Shown: one piece after another, positions 1 through 12,309 of the stretch | How positions within the stretch are numbered: position 1 is the first letter of the stretch | Layout: every line of letters starts with the position of its first letter | Source of the DNA: Druceiella hillmani | Lineage: Eukaryota > Arthropoda > Insecta > Lepidoptera > Hepialidae | DNA length: 64,000 nucleotides | Direction: 5' to 3' | Assembly: GCA_039881145.1 (NCBI GenBank) | Contig: JAYKKI010000061.1 | Location: 8,256,001 to 8,320,000 of the forward strand | Notes under the pieces: generated by a model | What the model was told of the DNA's origin: nothing | What the model saw: only the letters and a program-made list of their open reading frames with translations | Databases searched by the model: none | Translations under genes and position numbers: made by a program

Positions 1-1159
1 CACAGAAAAGATAAATTAAAATAAAATGATAACAAGATACTTTAACATAAGGGCGAACCAATAAAATCAATAGAATAAGTGAGGAATCAATAAAATAGAT
101 ATGATTGAAAACAAAAGAAAAAATACGAAACGCAATAGTGGAACGTTTTTCGATTATACATGTTTTTAATGTGTAAGCAAAAAATATTTGATGTTATACA
201 TATTTTTAATCAACGTTTTGGAAAACGTTCAATTTCTTCCACATTTTAACAAAATGCAAAGTAAGAGTTAATATCCTTTCAAATAAATACCACAAATTGT
301 TCATATAAAAAGCCTGCGTAAATTTCATAATAAAATATTTTGCTCTAAGTTGATACCACTGTGCCTAATCGTCAGGCGGAGTTTTGGCGTCTTCCGTCAA
401 GTAATTTGTTTAGCGCCTTCGCTTAACTTATTTAACGTCTATTGTGCTCCGTACTTTTTAATAAATTGAATATCTACATATTTTTATGTTTATATAATAT
501 TATATTTATATAATTATAATTATATATTTCAAATTATATTAATTTTTGTTGCCAAGGAAATTTATTTTGTAGAATTACTGAAAACATTCAAAAATACCTA
601 CAACGAATTAATAGTATAGCTTATATTTTAAGAATAATATGGAAAAAATCTCATCATGTGTAACGAAGTAAATTTTTCCAAAATTAAATATAGGTCCCAT
701 TTATGATTTTTGAGAATCATTTCAAATAAATAACTGATCTCCAATATTTTTTTCCATTTTTCAACCATGGACTTTAAAAATGGGGAAAAATTCCAGATAC
801 TATCTTACATTATTACTTGTTATTTTCTCCAGTCTTTGATTAGAATTTTCGTTTGAAATTATTTGGATTAACTTCTGTCATCGATTTCTAGAGATGCAGA
901 CGACTACTAATTCTACTTTATTGGTGTTTCCATGCGCCCAATGCATGTCAATTTTCTCAACAATAACTTTTCAATACATTCCAGGATACATAATTAAATC
1001 TTTTTATAAAGCGTCTGCAACGAAAGGCGTTCAGAATACCGACTTCTTTTACGAGTTCGTAGCATCGTTTACTTAGAATGCAACGAATACCACCTCAATA
1101 AAATATTTATCTCAAATTATTTTTAATGAAAAGTGAAATAAGCAAAACTAAAGTTTTTC

Positions 1160-1160
<1 letters not shown>
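1..1160. other. AT-rich non-coding stretch
   Basis: No credible gene. The only reading frames are short and show no recognisable domain, codon bias or splice context. No clear repeat structure was seen. Confidence 0.5.

Positions 1161-1161
<1 letters not shown>

Positions 1162-1232
<71 letters not shown>
1162..1232. repeat. (AT)n microsatellite
   Basis: Almost pure AT dinucleotide run with a short GTAT-type interruption in the middle. Tyr/Ile-repeat peptides predicted across it are artefacts. Confidence 0.95.
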
Positions 1233-1241
<9 letters not shown>

Positions 1242-1607
1242 TTCTATTATAATTAAGCCAGATAACTAAACAACGAATTAACATCATGATATAAAATTTG
1301 TTCGAAAACTTATCGCAGAAAGTGCTGACAAAACATGGCAGTGCGTCAGCGTACAATTATGTGATCCAATTGTTCGAACCGAGATATGAGTGTGGGACGC
1401 CCCTCTTAGCCGTCGGATGTGTGTACGTACCTTCTATCCTAATATATGTCGTGAGGTCGACACGGGATGCGGTTTATTTTGATAACTTATTGCTCATGGC
1501 CTCGCATGATATAAAAATTACAAAGAAAATATCTTTTTTATTTATTTTTTAGAAAGTATACTTAAATATTGAATATATTTTACGTTAATTTTGTAGAAAT
1601 TCATTTT

Positions 1608-1768
1608 CAATTAATTTTTATTCACAACTAAATGAAACTAAGTGATTTAGTATTACCTCTACTTTATATAAATTGCCCACCTTAAGATGTTAACGTAACG
1701 TAACGAAATCTAGGGCGTGGTTAAGAATTTAAATATATTGTTTCATTTAGTTGTTAATAAAAATTAAG
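1608..1768. repeat. Terminal-inverted-repeat element (MITE-like)
   Basis: An arm at 1608-1638 is matched in reverse complement by 1740-1768 with only one or two mismatches (core TTCACAACTAAATGAAAC against GTTTCATTTAGTTGTTAA). About 100 bp of non-coding sequence lies between the arms. A palindromic AAGTATACTT occurs just outside both arms, so the element may be slightly longer. No transposase is present, so this fits a small non-autonomous DNA transposon or foldback element. The superfamily is not determined. Confidence 0.55.
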
Positions 1769-1799
1769 TATACTTAATTTAGACTAATTTAAGACTACC

Positions 1800-3089
1800 A
1801 AGGCCAAATTCCAACCAAAGAAAGAGAACTAAAAACATTAAAATCTTTAGCTTACCCAGAAGGTACGCCATGTTTAGTAACGTACCTTTATTATCTCACA
1901 ATTTTTTATTTTATGAACATGGGGTAGTCATGAAACGTAAAACAAAGTTATTAATATCGGAAAAGAATTAGGTACTCAAGGAACCTGACTGAAGTGGTTT
2001 GGATATGACGTCAATTTTTTAATCTCCCGAGAAATCATTATTTTTGGCATTCAGTGCACTTTTCTGCCGAATACTTTTCTGCGGATACTTAGCATTTGTT
2101 TGTTAATTTATATGAAAAGATATCACCCTCATAATTCAATGCGATTTATTTAATAGATAAAAAACAAGCAATGTCAAAAATGTAATAATGTTGAAAGTTA
2201 TCTGTCCGAGTTATTTTAACGAAAGTATTTGATTGGTAACAATTATATAAGTAACAAGATAAAAAAATTATATCGATAATTTAATTGTTTTCTTAAAAAA
2301 GTTATCGAAAAAAATGATTTTATACCTGCCCCGACATATCAAAAAATTTTAAATATAATGTTTAAAACTGGTACTTACTATCTGATGATCAGATTAGAAA
2401 GTGTATAAAAAATTGATTACTAAGTCGTTACTATGGTCTTTGTGATATCGGTACACTTTGTTACGACACTCTGTGTTTAGACATAAAGCGTACCTGGACA
2501 TACAGTGTATCTGGACATAAAGTGTACTGTAACTGGCTAAGGTCGTAACGTGAGTACAAGATTTACTTGATTATACAATTTTTGTGCGACGCTATTTTAT
2601 GGTAATTTCGTATTATTTATAAATAAATTAAAATGGTAAGTTCGTAATATTCATAAATTACAAATTATTACGACTGAATATAACCTTAATATTTGTTGCG
2701 TAGTTAAATATAGGATATTTGCAATATTTATTATATATTATAGGTTCCTAGATCATCGAGGTAAACGGGGTCACGGTTACAACACGGGATTAAAACCACT
2801 ATAATAATCTCACACATTATATTTTTTAATGAAAATGTATATTTATATAATTGTAGTTTGCTCAAGTAGCTCTTTCCTATGATACACGCCTAGCTAGACA
2901 ACAATCTGCGCATTCCTTTTTTAGCACACGAGGACTTCCTACGAACAATTTTACGACTACGAACAATTTTAATTCTTCGTAATATTAAATATGATTTTGT
3001 TCTTTAAGGTTGAATAATTACATAATTTGCACAAGGACAGTAATCACCAAGAGTATCACTTGTTTCTTTTATAAGTTAGGAACTTTGGA
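1800..3089. other. Non-coding stretch with a 17-bp triplication
   Basis: No gene seen. At about 2481-2531 there are three tandem copies of a 17-bp unit beginning GACATAAAG or GACATACAG. The rest is unremarkable AT-rich DNA. Confidence 0.5.
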
Positions 3090-3122
3090 CACACACACAC
3101 ACCCACACACACACACACACAT

Positions 3123-3174
<52 letters not shown>
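3090..3174. repeat. Compound (CA)n(TA)n microsatellite
   Basis: A CA dinucleotide run (about 3090-3130) passes directly into an AT run (about 3131-3174). A LINE-derived reverse transcriptase relic starts right after it. Confidence 0.95.
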
Positions 3175-3181
3175 TCTATCT

Positions 3182-4372
3182 CCTCTCCTTTTCTCAGTAT
3201 TTATTGATGATACTTTTAAGAATATTTGTAGCAATTGTCATCTCTATGCTACTAATGACCTACAATTATATACGCATTCGGGCCTCCGTCCTTTATCAAA
3301 AACCATCGACAATCTTAATGGACGTCTCGCTTCAATCTGTCAGTGGGCTCATGAAAAGGGTCTTTTGGTTAACCCAAGCAAGTTTCAAGCTATCATCGTT
3401 GGTAATCAAAGACTGATTTCTAAAGTAAATCTACCTAGTTTACCGAAATTAGTGCTAAATAGTACAATAATATATAATATTAATAATATTAATTGACGTA
3501 TACGGTCAACTGTTAAAAACCTGGGCATACTGATCGATCTTAATCTTCGTTGGCACTCTCAAGTAAATGATGTTAGTTGTCGTGTTTTCAACAGGACACA
3601 CTCTTTGAAACGCTTTCAAAATTTTCTACCGCCTAAAAACAAAAAAACTTTGTCAAACACTCCTATTATCGCTAATCAATTATGGTGATGTGCGCTATCC
3701 TAATCTTGATAAAGAATATTTTTACAAGGTGGAAAGTTTTGAAAATTTATGCATCCGGTAAATTTTCGGCTTCAGAAAATATAATCGTATTTCTGAATAC
3801 AGGTCAATTCTCATAAGGCTGAAAATCCATGATCGATGCCAACTTCACATACTTGCTCTTCTTTTTAAATATTAAATTAAAAAATTTATCTGATCACAGC
3901 CTTGGGCTACGATCTGAAAGTTCACTCACCCTACTTAATCCTAAACATACATCTCCCTCTTACAAAAAATCTTTCACTGTTCAAGCAGCAAAAATTTGGA
4001 ATCACCCGGACCTTGACACCAGGAAAATCACATCGTTAAATATTTTCAAAAATCGAGTGAAAAAGTTCTACCTCTCCCTTTGTGCCCCCATCTCCTCATC
4101 CCGAATCTTGTCTCCCTCCCCATCCTGAATCTTTGTCTCCCCATCCCGAACCGTGTTAATAGTTTGTGTTACTAATACTTTTGTATTTTTTGTTTTTTTT
4201 TCTCTGCCTCTAATGTAATATAAATAATTTTTATTGTAAAATCTCTTACAGTCTACCAACTAAATTTCAATAGCAATGTTATGCTTGATAAAAAGATATT
4301 GCTCATGTAGCAATAAGTCCGGCACATGAATTATACACAATAAAAATGATAAATGAATGAATAAATAAATAA
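3182..4372 (+). pseudogene. Degenerate non-LTR retrotransposon (CR1/L2-like), RT C-terminal half
   Basis: Joining the plus-strand frames gives the second half of a LINE reverse transcriptase. It begins with a PLLFSVFIDD-like segment, followed by a damaged catalytic box reading YATND where YADD is expected, then DLQLYTHSG, QWAHEKGLLVNPSKFQ and VKNLGILIDLNLRW. The typical C-terminal end, SFTVQAAKIWNHP..FKNRVKKFYL, lies at about 3960-4075. Several stops and frameshifts show that it is dead. The 3' end is a short repeat tail (TGAATGAATAAATAAATAAA, to about 4372) of the kind that ends CR1/L2-group elements rather than a poly(A). The 5' part is missing. The clade is inferred; the RT identity is firm. 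Confidence 0.82.
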
Positions 4373-4770
4373 ATGCATAGTAAGCGCCAGTGCCTCTGCT
4401 CCTACTAACATATAGTGTAGTAACACGTGGAATAATTTAAATATTCCATAGTTATATTATTTATTGTCTGACGTCTGGATTTTCTTGTACAGACATTATC
4501 GATATCTGTACTGCCACTAAACATTACGCAGACTGGGCAGATGGGCGCTTTTTGTGATTCCAAACAATAACTTCGAAGCGAGATGTTGGGCGATTAGCCA
4601 GTCTTGTATAAAAATATTTGACCTAGCTACATATTCACGTCGAGTCCTACAGAAATAGGCAGGTAGCAAGAACAATATCGATATCGATAAATATAGCCGA
4701 AGTAATCATGGCACACTCAGTAAATGTTCTTCAATGTAAAAAGCCATAACGGATCAGATAACCACCATCA

Positions 4771-4771
<1 letters not shown>

Positions 4772-4839
<68 letters not shown>
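4772..4839. repeat. (AT)n microsatellite
   Basis: Uninterrupted AT dinucleotide run of about 68 bp. Confidence 0.95.
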
Positions 4840-4842
<3 letters not shown>

Positions 4843-7595
4843 CTACAGTCTATATGTTTTGGTCAATCCATGTTTATATTTCTTTCTTTCGTTTATTTTA
4901 ATTATGCCTTCTATTAACTAATAATTAGTTATTCTTATGGAATATATTAAAACGAAACAAAAGATTACTTGGTTCATTAAATATAATCTTTATAACTTAT
5001 AAATAAATATCAAATATAAATCGAATATTTATCCAGCTTTATAACCAGCAGTTAAACGGACAAATCTCATCAAGCAGACAATCACATCGGTTCTTCGTAG
5101 ATGGCTAATGTTATCATAATCGCTATATAGTAAATTTTATATATGCACAATATGAGAGTACTTACATTTTTTGCTACTGCTTCAATCCTTACACTTTTCT
5201 ATCCCTCGGACCTTTTGAGATAAGAGATTTTCTCTCGTTTAGGTTTGCTTCCATCGCCCTTTGGTTCCCAGCCGAAAAACGAATATCGCATAAAAACAAA
5301 ATCTCGAAGCGCACTCGTAATATTCGGAGATAAATTTTATATAGATTAATAATTTTACTTCGTAGGTGTGTACATTTGTTTGATAGAATAAATCAGCACA
5401 TTTTCACTGTGAAGGATGACGCGAGTTCCAATGTGTGGTCATTTTTTTCTGGCAATACGTGTCACTGATCTTTAAAAAAAAGTACCATGAATAACATGAC
5501 GTAATCTCTCAAAGAAAGATCTTTGAGAGATTACGTCCATCTCTTTTCAAAGACTTTAAGTGTTATTACCTTTTGCAAAGTTCAGAAGGACTATTCCAAG
5601 GAAATAGCAAATACACCATTTTTTTGCCCTCAATAGCCTTTGATTTCAGGTAAATATTTAAAGAATTTGATTTCCAAGAAGCAGTTAATCGTCAAGGCAT
5701 AATTTAATCACCCTTGATTGCAGGCAGAGGTACTTGTAGTACTTTTTGTATTTCACTTTTTTGTTGTTTTTTTATCTAGTTTTAACATGAGCCGCATACG
5801 ATTAATTTTATTTGGGTACCTGTAGTTGCAGGATATCCTGCTCAAATATCGTCATTATGATGATTAGCACTGTACACATATTACAGCAGATGTAAACAGT
5901 GACACGGAAACACGTCTCATTAGCTAAAATTATTCAAGTTTGTCTAACTTTATTGCTGACTAAAATTACAATAAAAATCATAAAAAACAATTTCATGAAA
6001 ATTATTCATTTTCATGACAATTTCATTTGCTACGAATGCATAATTTTCAAATTTCCCTTAATACTACTTTTAAATAAAATTACAGGCAAATATTACCTTC
6101 AAAATCTCAAAGAATGTAACAACATAATAATTTCGTTTAATAATAGTCTCAACAAAACGATATGACCAAGTAAGTTATACTTCAACATTTTGTATCGACG
6201 CGTTAATACTTCACTGATTAAACTTATTAATACGTTTTGTCGCCCTACTTAAACATGATGCGGCGTAAATAGTACTTTCTAGAAGAAAACGCCATATCAA
6301 CATTACAACAAACAATTTACTGTATTTTCATTTCGTTTCACAGTGAAAATCGGAGTAACGCGATACAAATTACAGCAAATTTCTGTTCTTATTTCTAGTT
6401 CAATACTGAGAAAGCTGCAATTTATGATTTGGACAGCAATGAAACTGGCCTATTCTCAAGAATTATATGAAATTCTCATGTTAAATTCTGTGATTTTTCT
6501 TCTGACCCATCAAGTGGAAAATATTTTCTCTTGTCGACGTAAGTAACAGTGGTGTGCATATTCACTCATATTAAAATGGAAATTATCCAGGATACAAAAC
6601 CTCGCACAGATAAAATCTTTCATATGCCTCTAGTCTAAATATAGTATAATCAATTCTAAAACAAAATTTTAGAAGCCTCAAAAATAAGTTTTGAAAGCTT
6701 TTGCGCCCAATAAAATATTACATTACAGGTGGTGCATAGTAGTCAGGCTTCGACTATGGAAAAAACAATTTTTTCGTGAAAAATATTTCCTATTTAATTA
6801 TTTGTAATTTGTCTTACTAATAGATACCTACATAATTTATTCTATGCAAAAGCTCTTAAAGCTTATTTCGTACTTTTTCGTACTCGGATTGTAGCTTTTA
6901 AACTTTAATTTTTTTCAGTCTTTTTATTGAGGTTTTAATTAGGTAAGTAAATAAGTTTGTGAAAAAGTCATGTGTCATGTTAAGATGTTTAGATTTACGT
7001 ACCTCACATTTACTCCGCGAAAGGAAGAGTCTCATTATCGGGTGCCATATCAAATTTACATTTGTTTGTTTTGCAGCATATTACATTCTCACAGTCAAGA
7101 CGAACCCAACGATACTCCTTTCTTAAAAATCTACCAGCTAAGTTAAGAGCTAGAGGATACATCCACATACACATATATAAATAAATAAATACATACAAAC
7201 ACACCCAGCGTATTAAAATAATTACCCTTGCTTTTCAAAACCGCTAAGAGGCTGGTATATTTAAATGTATCTTTTGAAATCTACAAATTTAATAGAAGTT
7301 ACGGTTAGTAGTCTTGGGTACTCGTGGACAAAGCGTTTTGACCACGACTCTTAAATTCACGTTAACCGCCTTCAAAAACTCGCAGCTCACTTTGATCGGC
7401 AAGATGGCCGATTATCTTCTCTAAAATAATAATAGTCTCTTTACCTCATTTTACTCCAGATTTGCGGGCGAATATTTTCATAAATAATTACATCATTACA
7501 TGTATACTCGTTTACAGTCTATGCTACTAAATTGTGAAATGCTAAACGTAACGTTTCTCTGTCTACCTGTTTGCTTATAACTAGAGTTCTACTAG
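4840..7595. other. Non-coding stretch
   Basis: No supported gene. A minus-strand frame at about 7010-7150 encodes a Cys-containing stretch (LDCENVICCKTNKCKFDM), but I recognise no family and see no good splice context, so I leave it uncalled. The hairpin at 5498-5537 is listed separately. Confidence 0.4.
5498..5537. repeat. Perfect 17-bp hairpin
   Basis: The arm GACGTAATCTCTCAAAG (5498-5514) is followed by a 6-nt spacer and its exact reverse complement (5521-5537). No surrounding repeat explains it. Confidence 0.9.
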
Positions 7596-7604
7596 ATATA
7601 TATA

Positions 7605-7695
<91 letters not shown>

Positions 7696-7709
7696 ATACA
7701 TATATATAT

Positions 7710-7742
<33 letters not shown>

Positions 7743-7757
7743 CATACATATATACAG
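7596..7757. repeat. Long interrupted (AT)n microsatellite
   Basis: About 160 bp of AT repeats with GTAT and CATA interruptions. Frames read on both strands across it (Tyr/Ile repeats) are not genes. Confidence 0.95.
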
Positions 7758-7799
7758 TATTACATATACCGGTCCCGGAATTGTTGAAAACTTTATTAA

Positions 7800-8667
7800 C
7801 ACGTTATACTAAGGTATATATATAGTCTATATGTAGTAGAGTGTACGGTATGGCGACATGTCGCCGTGCGCAACCGACTACGCGATCCCCTCCTCACTCA
7901 GTTCGACGCTGTTATTTACTGCGGTACACATAACCTGTGCTTTATTATTTTTGTATTAATTGTAAATAAATGTTTATTAAATAAAGTCACCATTTTCTGT
8001 AAGAAATTCGTAATACTTTATTTTTTCATTATACTATATTGATGTGAAACATCTATAGGCGCAGGTATAAACCGGATCGTTGGCGTGGCGACGCTTGCCA
8101 TGGTGACGGGTCGCCACGCTATATTAAGGTATATATATAGTCTATATGTAGTAGAGTGTACGGTATGGCGACATGTCGCCATGCGCAACCGACTACGCGA
8201 CCCCTCCTCACTCAGTTCGACGCTGTTGTTTACTACGGTACACATAACCTGTGCTTTATTATTTTTGTATTAATTGTAAATAAATGTTTATTAAATAAAG
8301 TCACCATTTTCTGTAAGAAATTCGTAATACTTTATTTTTTCATTATACTATATTGATGTGAAACATCTATAGGCGCAGGTATAAACCGGATCGTTGGCGT
8401 GGCGACGCTTGCCATGGTGACGGGTCGCCACGCTATATTAAGGTATATATATAGTCTATATGTAGTAGAGTGTACGGTATGGCGACATGTCGCCATGCGC
8501 AACCGACTACGCGACCCCTCCTCACTCAGTTCGACGCTGTTGTTTACTACGGTACACATAACCTGTGCTTTATTATTTTTGTATTAATTGTAAATAAATG
8601 TTTATTAAATAAAGTCACTATTTTTTGTAAGAAATTCGTAATACTTTATTTTTCATTATGCTATATT
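7800..8667 (+). repeat. Tandem array, 314-bp unit (LTR-like, possibly TRIM)
   Basis: Three copies of a ~240-bp sequence (from about 7800, 8115 and 8429) are separated by two identical ~74-bp spacers. The period is 315 then 314 bp; the one-base difference is an extra C in copy 1. Copies 2 and 3 are almost identical and copy 1 is slightly diverged. Each long copy carries a TATATATA box, then TGTAGTAGAG, an 18-bp palindrome ATGGCGACATGTCGCCAT (14 bp in copy 1), and AATAAA signals near its end. Each spacer has a 10-bp stem (GCGTGGCGAC / GTCGCCACGC, 8083-8092 and 8110-8119). The order long-short-long-short-long with promoter and poly(A)-like signals resembles a tandemised terminal-repeat retrotransposon in miniature. 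A simple satellite is the alternative. No protein is encoded. Confidence 0.75.
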
Positions 8668-11600
8668 TATTTCCTGTAATAATCTTGTCTTTTATGCATA
8701 TTACTTGTACGAACACGATATTTCACATCTGCCAGGCATCCCGTGACGGCTCATTTCTTTTTTTTATTATCTACTTTATTTCTGTAAAGTAATTAATTCC
8801 TAACAATTATACAAAAATTACTGAATGGATCCGAATAATGCATTAGACGGGATGATGCCGAAATTCAGAATAAAACCTAAGTCACTTTTTATCCATCAAA
8901 TATCACCAAAGGGACTTCAAATTCTTATGGGAGAAAGTTATAATTACTCGCACAGTAAGAACCAAAAGCGCATATAATTAATAATTAATCGAATAGAATA
9001 ATAATTAATCGAATAGAAGCTATGAAAACCATCTTGTCGATCGGTTTAGAGTTCAATAAAATTTATAAATTGTTATATATTTTTATTATCAGACATTCTT
9101 ATACACTGAATAACACTAACTCACAAAAAGGACACCTAGGTAAAAAAAGCTATTTTGATTACCAACTGTGCTGATACATAAATAATAAAACTAAACTATA
9201 TTTATCACATTTGTCCTTTCTATATTCTGAAGAGAAGAATATACGACAGTACAAACATTCGACCCTACATTCTTTCATTGACCTTCCACTCCCGATCCTG
9301 AAACTTAAACAAAGCTGAATCAAAGTAACTCGTTCGTTCGCCACAGAATTTTAAAATAAAATGTTATTCCCAGTAAACATTTTACTGCCAACAAAGGTTA
9401 CGTCTGCGCTAATACATTACCCATGAGACGTGTGATGATAACCTCTCGGCTTCAACAAATTGACCGGGTACCAATCATCCTAGATTGATTGTTGGGTGCA
9501 AATTACGAAGCACGAAGACTCGATGGAGAGAGAAGCTGGCGATGTATAATCATGGGTTAACGACGGCACGTTTCAACACGTCGCACAACGCCCTTTTGCT
9601 GGATCCAATCGGACTTAAGTCTCTATACAAATTAAAATTACAAGTTATTTGGAACCAGAAATACGTTTAGTATATTTAGATATATTTCTTAGGGTGCCTT
9701 TAAATGTCCCATTCTCACCTCATCGATTAAGTTTTACAATTTATCACACTTTGCTAGACTATTGTAACTTAATCGGTGATGATGTGACGTTCAACTTGGC
9801 GTACTATTATAAACTAAATTATAAAGTACATAGATTAATATCTATACATTCATTTAATACTGATCACTAATAAACAATATCAAATTTAATAAAAAGTTGT
9901 TCATAATCCGAATGTGACTATTTCTAGGCTAGCTGCTGGTGAAATATCACATGTTTGTAATTTTCAAAAAACAATACATGAATTTGAACTTAAATAATAC
10001 ATGAATTTGAATAAATAACTAAATTATAGTGCAAAAATCATAAACCCAGTAAAATCTCCCTTAAAAAAATTCCAATTGCTCTGTGACATCTAAAGGTAAT
10101 CGTAATATATTGCAATAGAATTCTGTTTTGACACTAGAGGAAAACTAAAAATTAACAACCGATTCAGTCAAATGTTACAGCTTGTGGAATAATTTTGTTC
10201 TTATGGAGATAAGGCGAACAAAAAACAACAGGTCGAAGAAAAATTTGAGCATCCTTTTTAAATTGCTATATTTGTAATGTATTAATTGCCGTCAATATGA
10301 ATATAGCCATACACATTTTACAGACCAGGTCTTCTGAGTACCCTGCGACTTCATTTCTCACCAAATAAAGTGATTCTGGCTTCATAAAAAAATAAAACCT
10401 TCCTCTACTCCACTTTGGTTAGGACCCACAGCCGGTCTTCAGCTGTGGATTCTGACTTCTGGAAGTTTCCGCATGAGAGTCCGTATTCTAACACTTATAT
10501 CTCTAACTACTTTGAGATTATTTTTAATATTTGTGCAGATAGACTTACAATTTCATAAAGCTTGACTTACAATACATTGGTCGTCACTTACAATACATTG
10601 GTCGTGCTTAGTGCACCGTTATCTTCCCGATCTTGGTCTTCTTGCGAATAAACCACTTCCCTGAAATATTTTTCAGGTCCTCGGAATAACATAATGATTT
10701 TACCAAACCGTTGCGAAATATAACATTCAGTAGAGCCTTCTTCAAGAACATTCACTCTATTACCAGCGATTACTGTTATGTTTACTATAGTAAGTTTTAA
10801 ATTTATCACAAAAAATAAACGTAAACAATTTAATAGGAATATAAATAATTAAAATAACTTAAACATTTATTTGTAAATAAGTAACAAAACATCTAACTAC
10901 ATAACACTAATAAACATTTTATTTCCAATCGACCATTTTTAAAATATATGCGAAATTTTCAAACTTAAGACATTTTATCTCACCTGCCAGTTATTTTATC
11001 TCATCTTCCCTAAGAAAGATGGACTGTTTGCTAAAATTTGCTATCTATTTCAAAAACCTGCTAAAGTTGAACTGGAATTACTTATTTGACAATACTATTG
11101 ACTATATTTTTGTACATTAATCGTAACTGTTGTATGCTTAGAGCAATTTCAATGGAGTAGAGACAGTATGTAATTTCGCAGCTTAAGTTCAAAAATTTGA
11201 GACCAATCGGGTTAAAATTTAAAAAAAGATTAAGAAATTTTCCTACAATAATTAAAAAAAAATTTGGAAATGTCGAACAATCACGCAATACATAAAATTG
11301 AAGATACAGTACTTTTGGACATTTTGTTTTCAATTTAATTTAATTCTTTTGTACTGACAGGATCCACGTTATATGCAACCTGAATACTTTCACCTAAACT
11401 TGTTATATACGTTTGTAGAATACATTACAATCATGTTTCAAGAACTTCATATCATCTTGAATAAATCTAAAATAAATTTACCTCCATCAATTTGTAATTT
11501 TTAAAAATTAAATGTAGGTAAGTTTTTGAAATCGTTAATGGACCCCTCTTTGACTTTAAATTTTGTCTTATGTTAAATCTACATTAATTATATCTAACGC

Positions 11601-12309
11601 TTTCATAAGTATATAAATACAATTATCACAATAGTTTACATTTTTTCTAACACGATATATTCATAAATATACTGAAAATAAACTCAATTTATTTGCAATT
11701 AGTGTCATAACAAATTTAATAATCGTACTGCTTTTCTATCCAGTAATATAATTATACAATTATTGTTTAACATTTCTCACTTTTCATAATTTTATTGTTC
11801 ACTGACATGATTTAATATTGTCTGTATAGGCAGCAAATATGCACCACTGTATTATATAACTTGGTAGAAGGTCGGTCGCAACGAGATGAACTCGAACTCT
11901 GTTCATCGTTGACTGTCGGATTTGCCTCCATAGATGTTGATACGGACTACAAGGAATAATTGGTAATTAAAGTGAGTATTTTACTCTAGCTTTATCCAAG
12001 AACAGGTAGAAATTATTTATCACTTTATTATGATTCGACGGAAATCGGTTTCCTATAAAATTATTTTTAACTATGAAACTATAGCTTCATAATTTTATTG
12101 AAATATTCATAAATTGTTGATATTGGTTCTTAAAGAAACATTAAATTTTTTATTTCATATTTTAGACAGGTTACGAAATTGACCAATATTTATTTTGGTA
12201 TTAAATCCGTAATATTAACTATTCTATATTGGAGCATCCTTGCATTCCTGAAAAAATCAAATAGAATTTTCTTTTTTTCTCTTTGTCGGAGAAAACAAGC
12301 AAATTCTAT
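8668..12309. other. Non-coding stretch
   Basis: No gene I can support. A 73-residue minus-strand frame at 10588-10809 is mildly protein-like (..VNVLEEGSTECYISQRFGK..) but matches nothing I recognise. A 21-bp tandem duplication (CCAATGTATTGTAAGT, minus strand) lies next to its end. A TATATAA box (11853-11859) with a GTGAGT donor about 115 bp downstream (11972-11977) is noted as a weak orphan promoter/first exon on the plus strand. Confidence 0.4.

Noticed and set aside
7519..7825. Overlapping frames on both strands made of Tyr/Ile/Met repeats
   Set aside because: Direct translation of the AT microsatellite; the same applies to similar frames at 1162-1356, 3010-3207, 25771-25992, 29631-29831 and 60958-61152.
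8018..8679. Identical 62-75 residue proteins repeated 314 bp apart
   Set aside because: They are translations of the tandem array. Identity reflects DNA duplication, they occur on both strands, and no domain is present.
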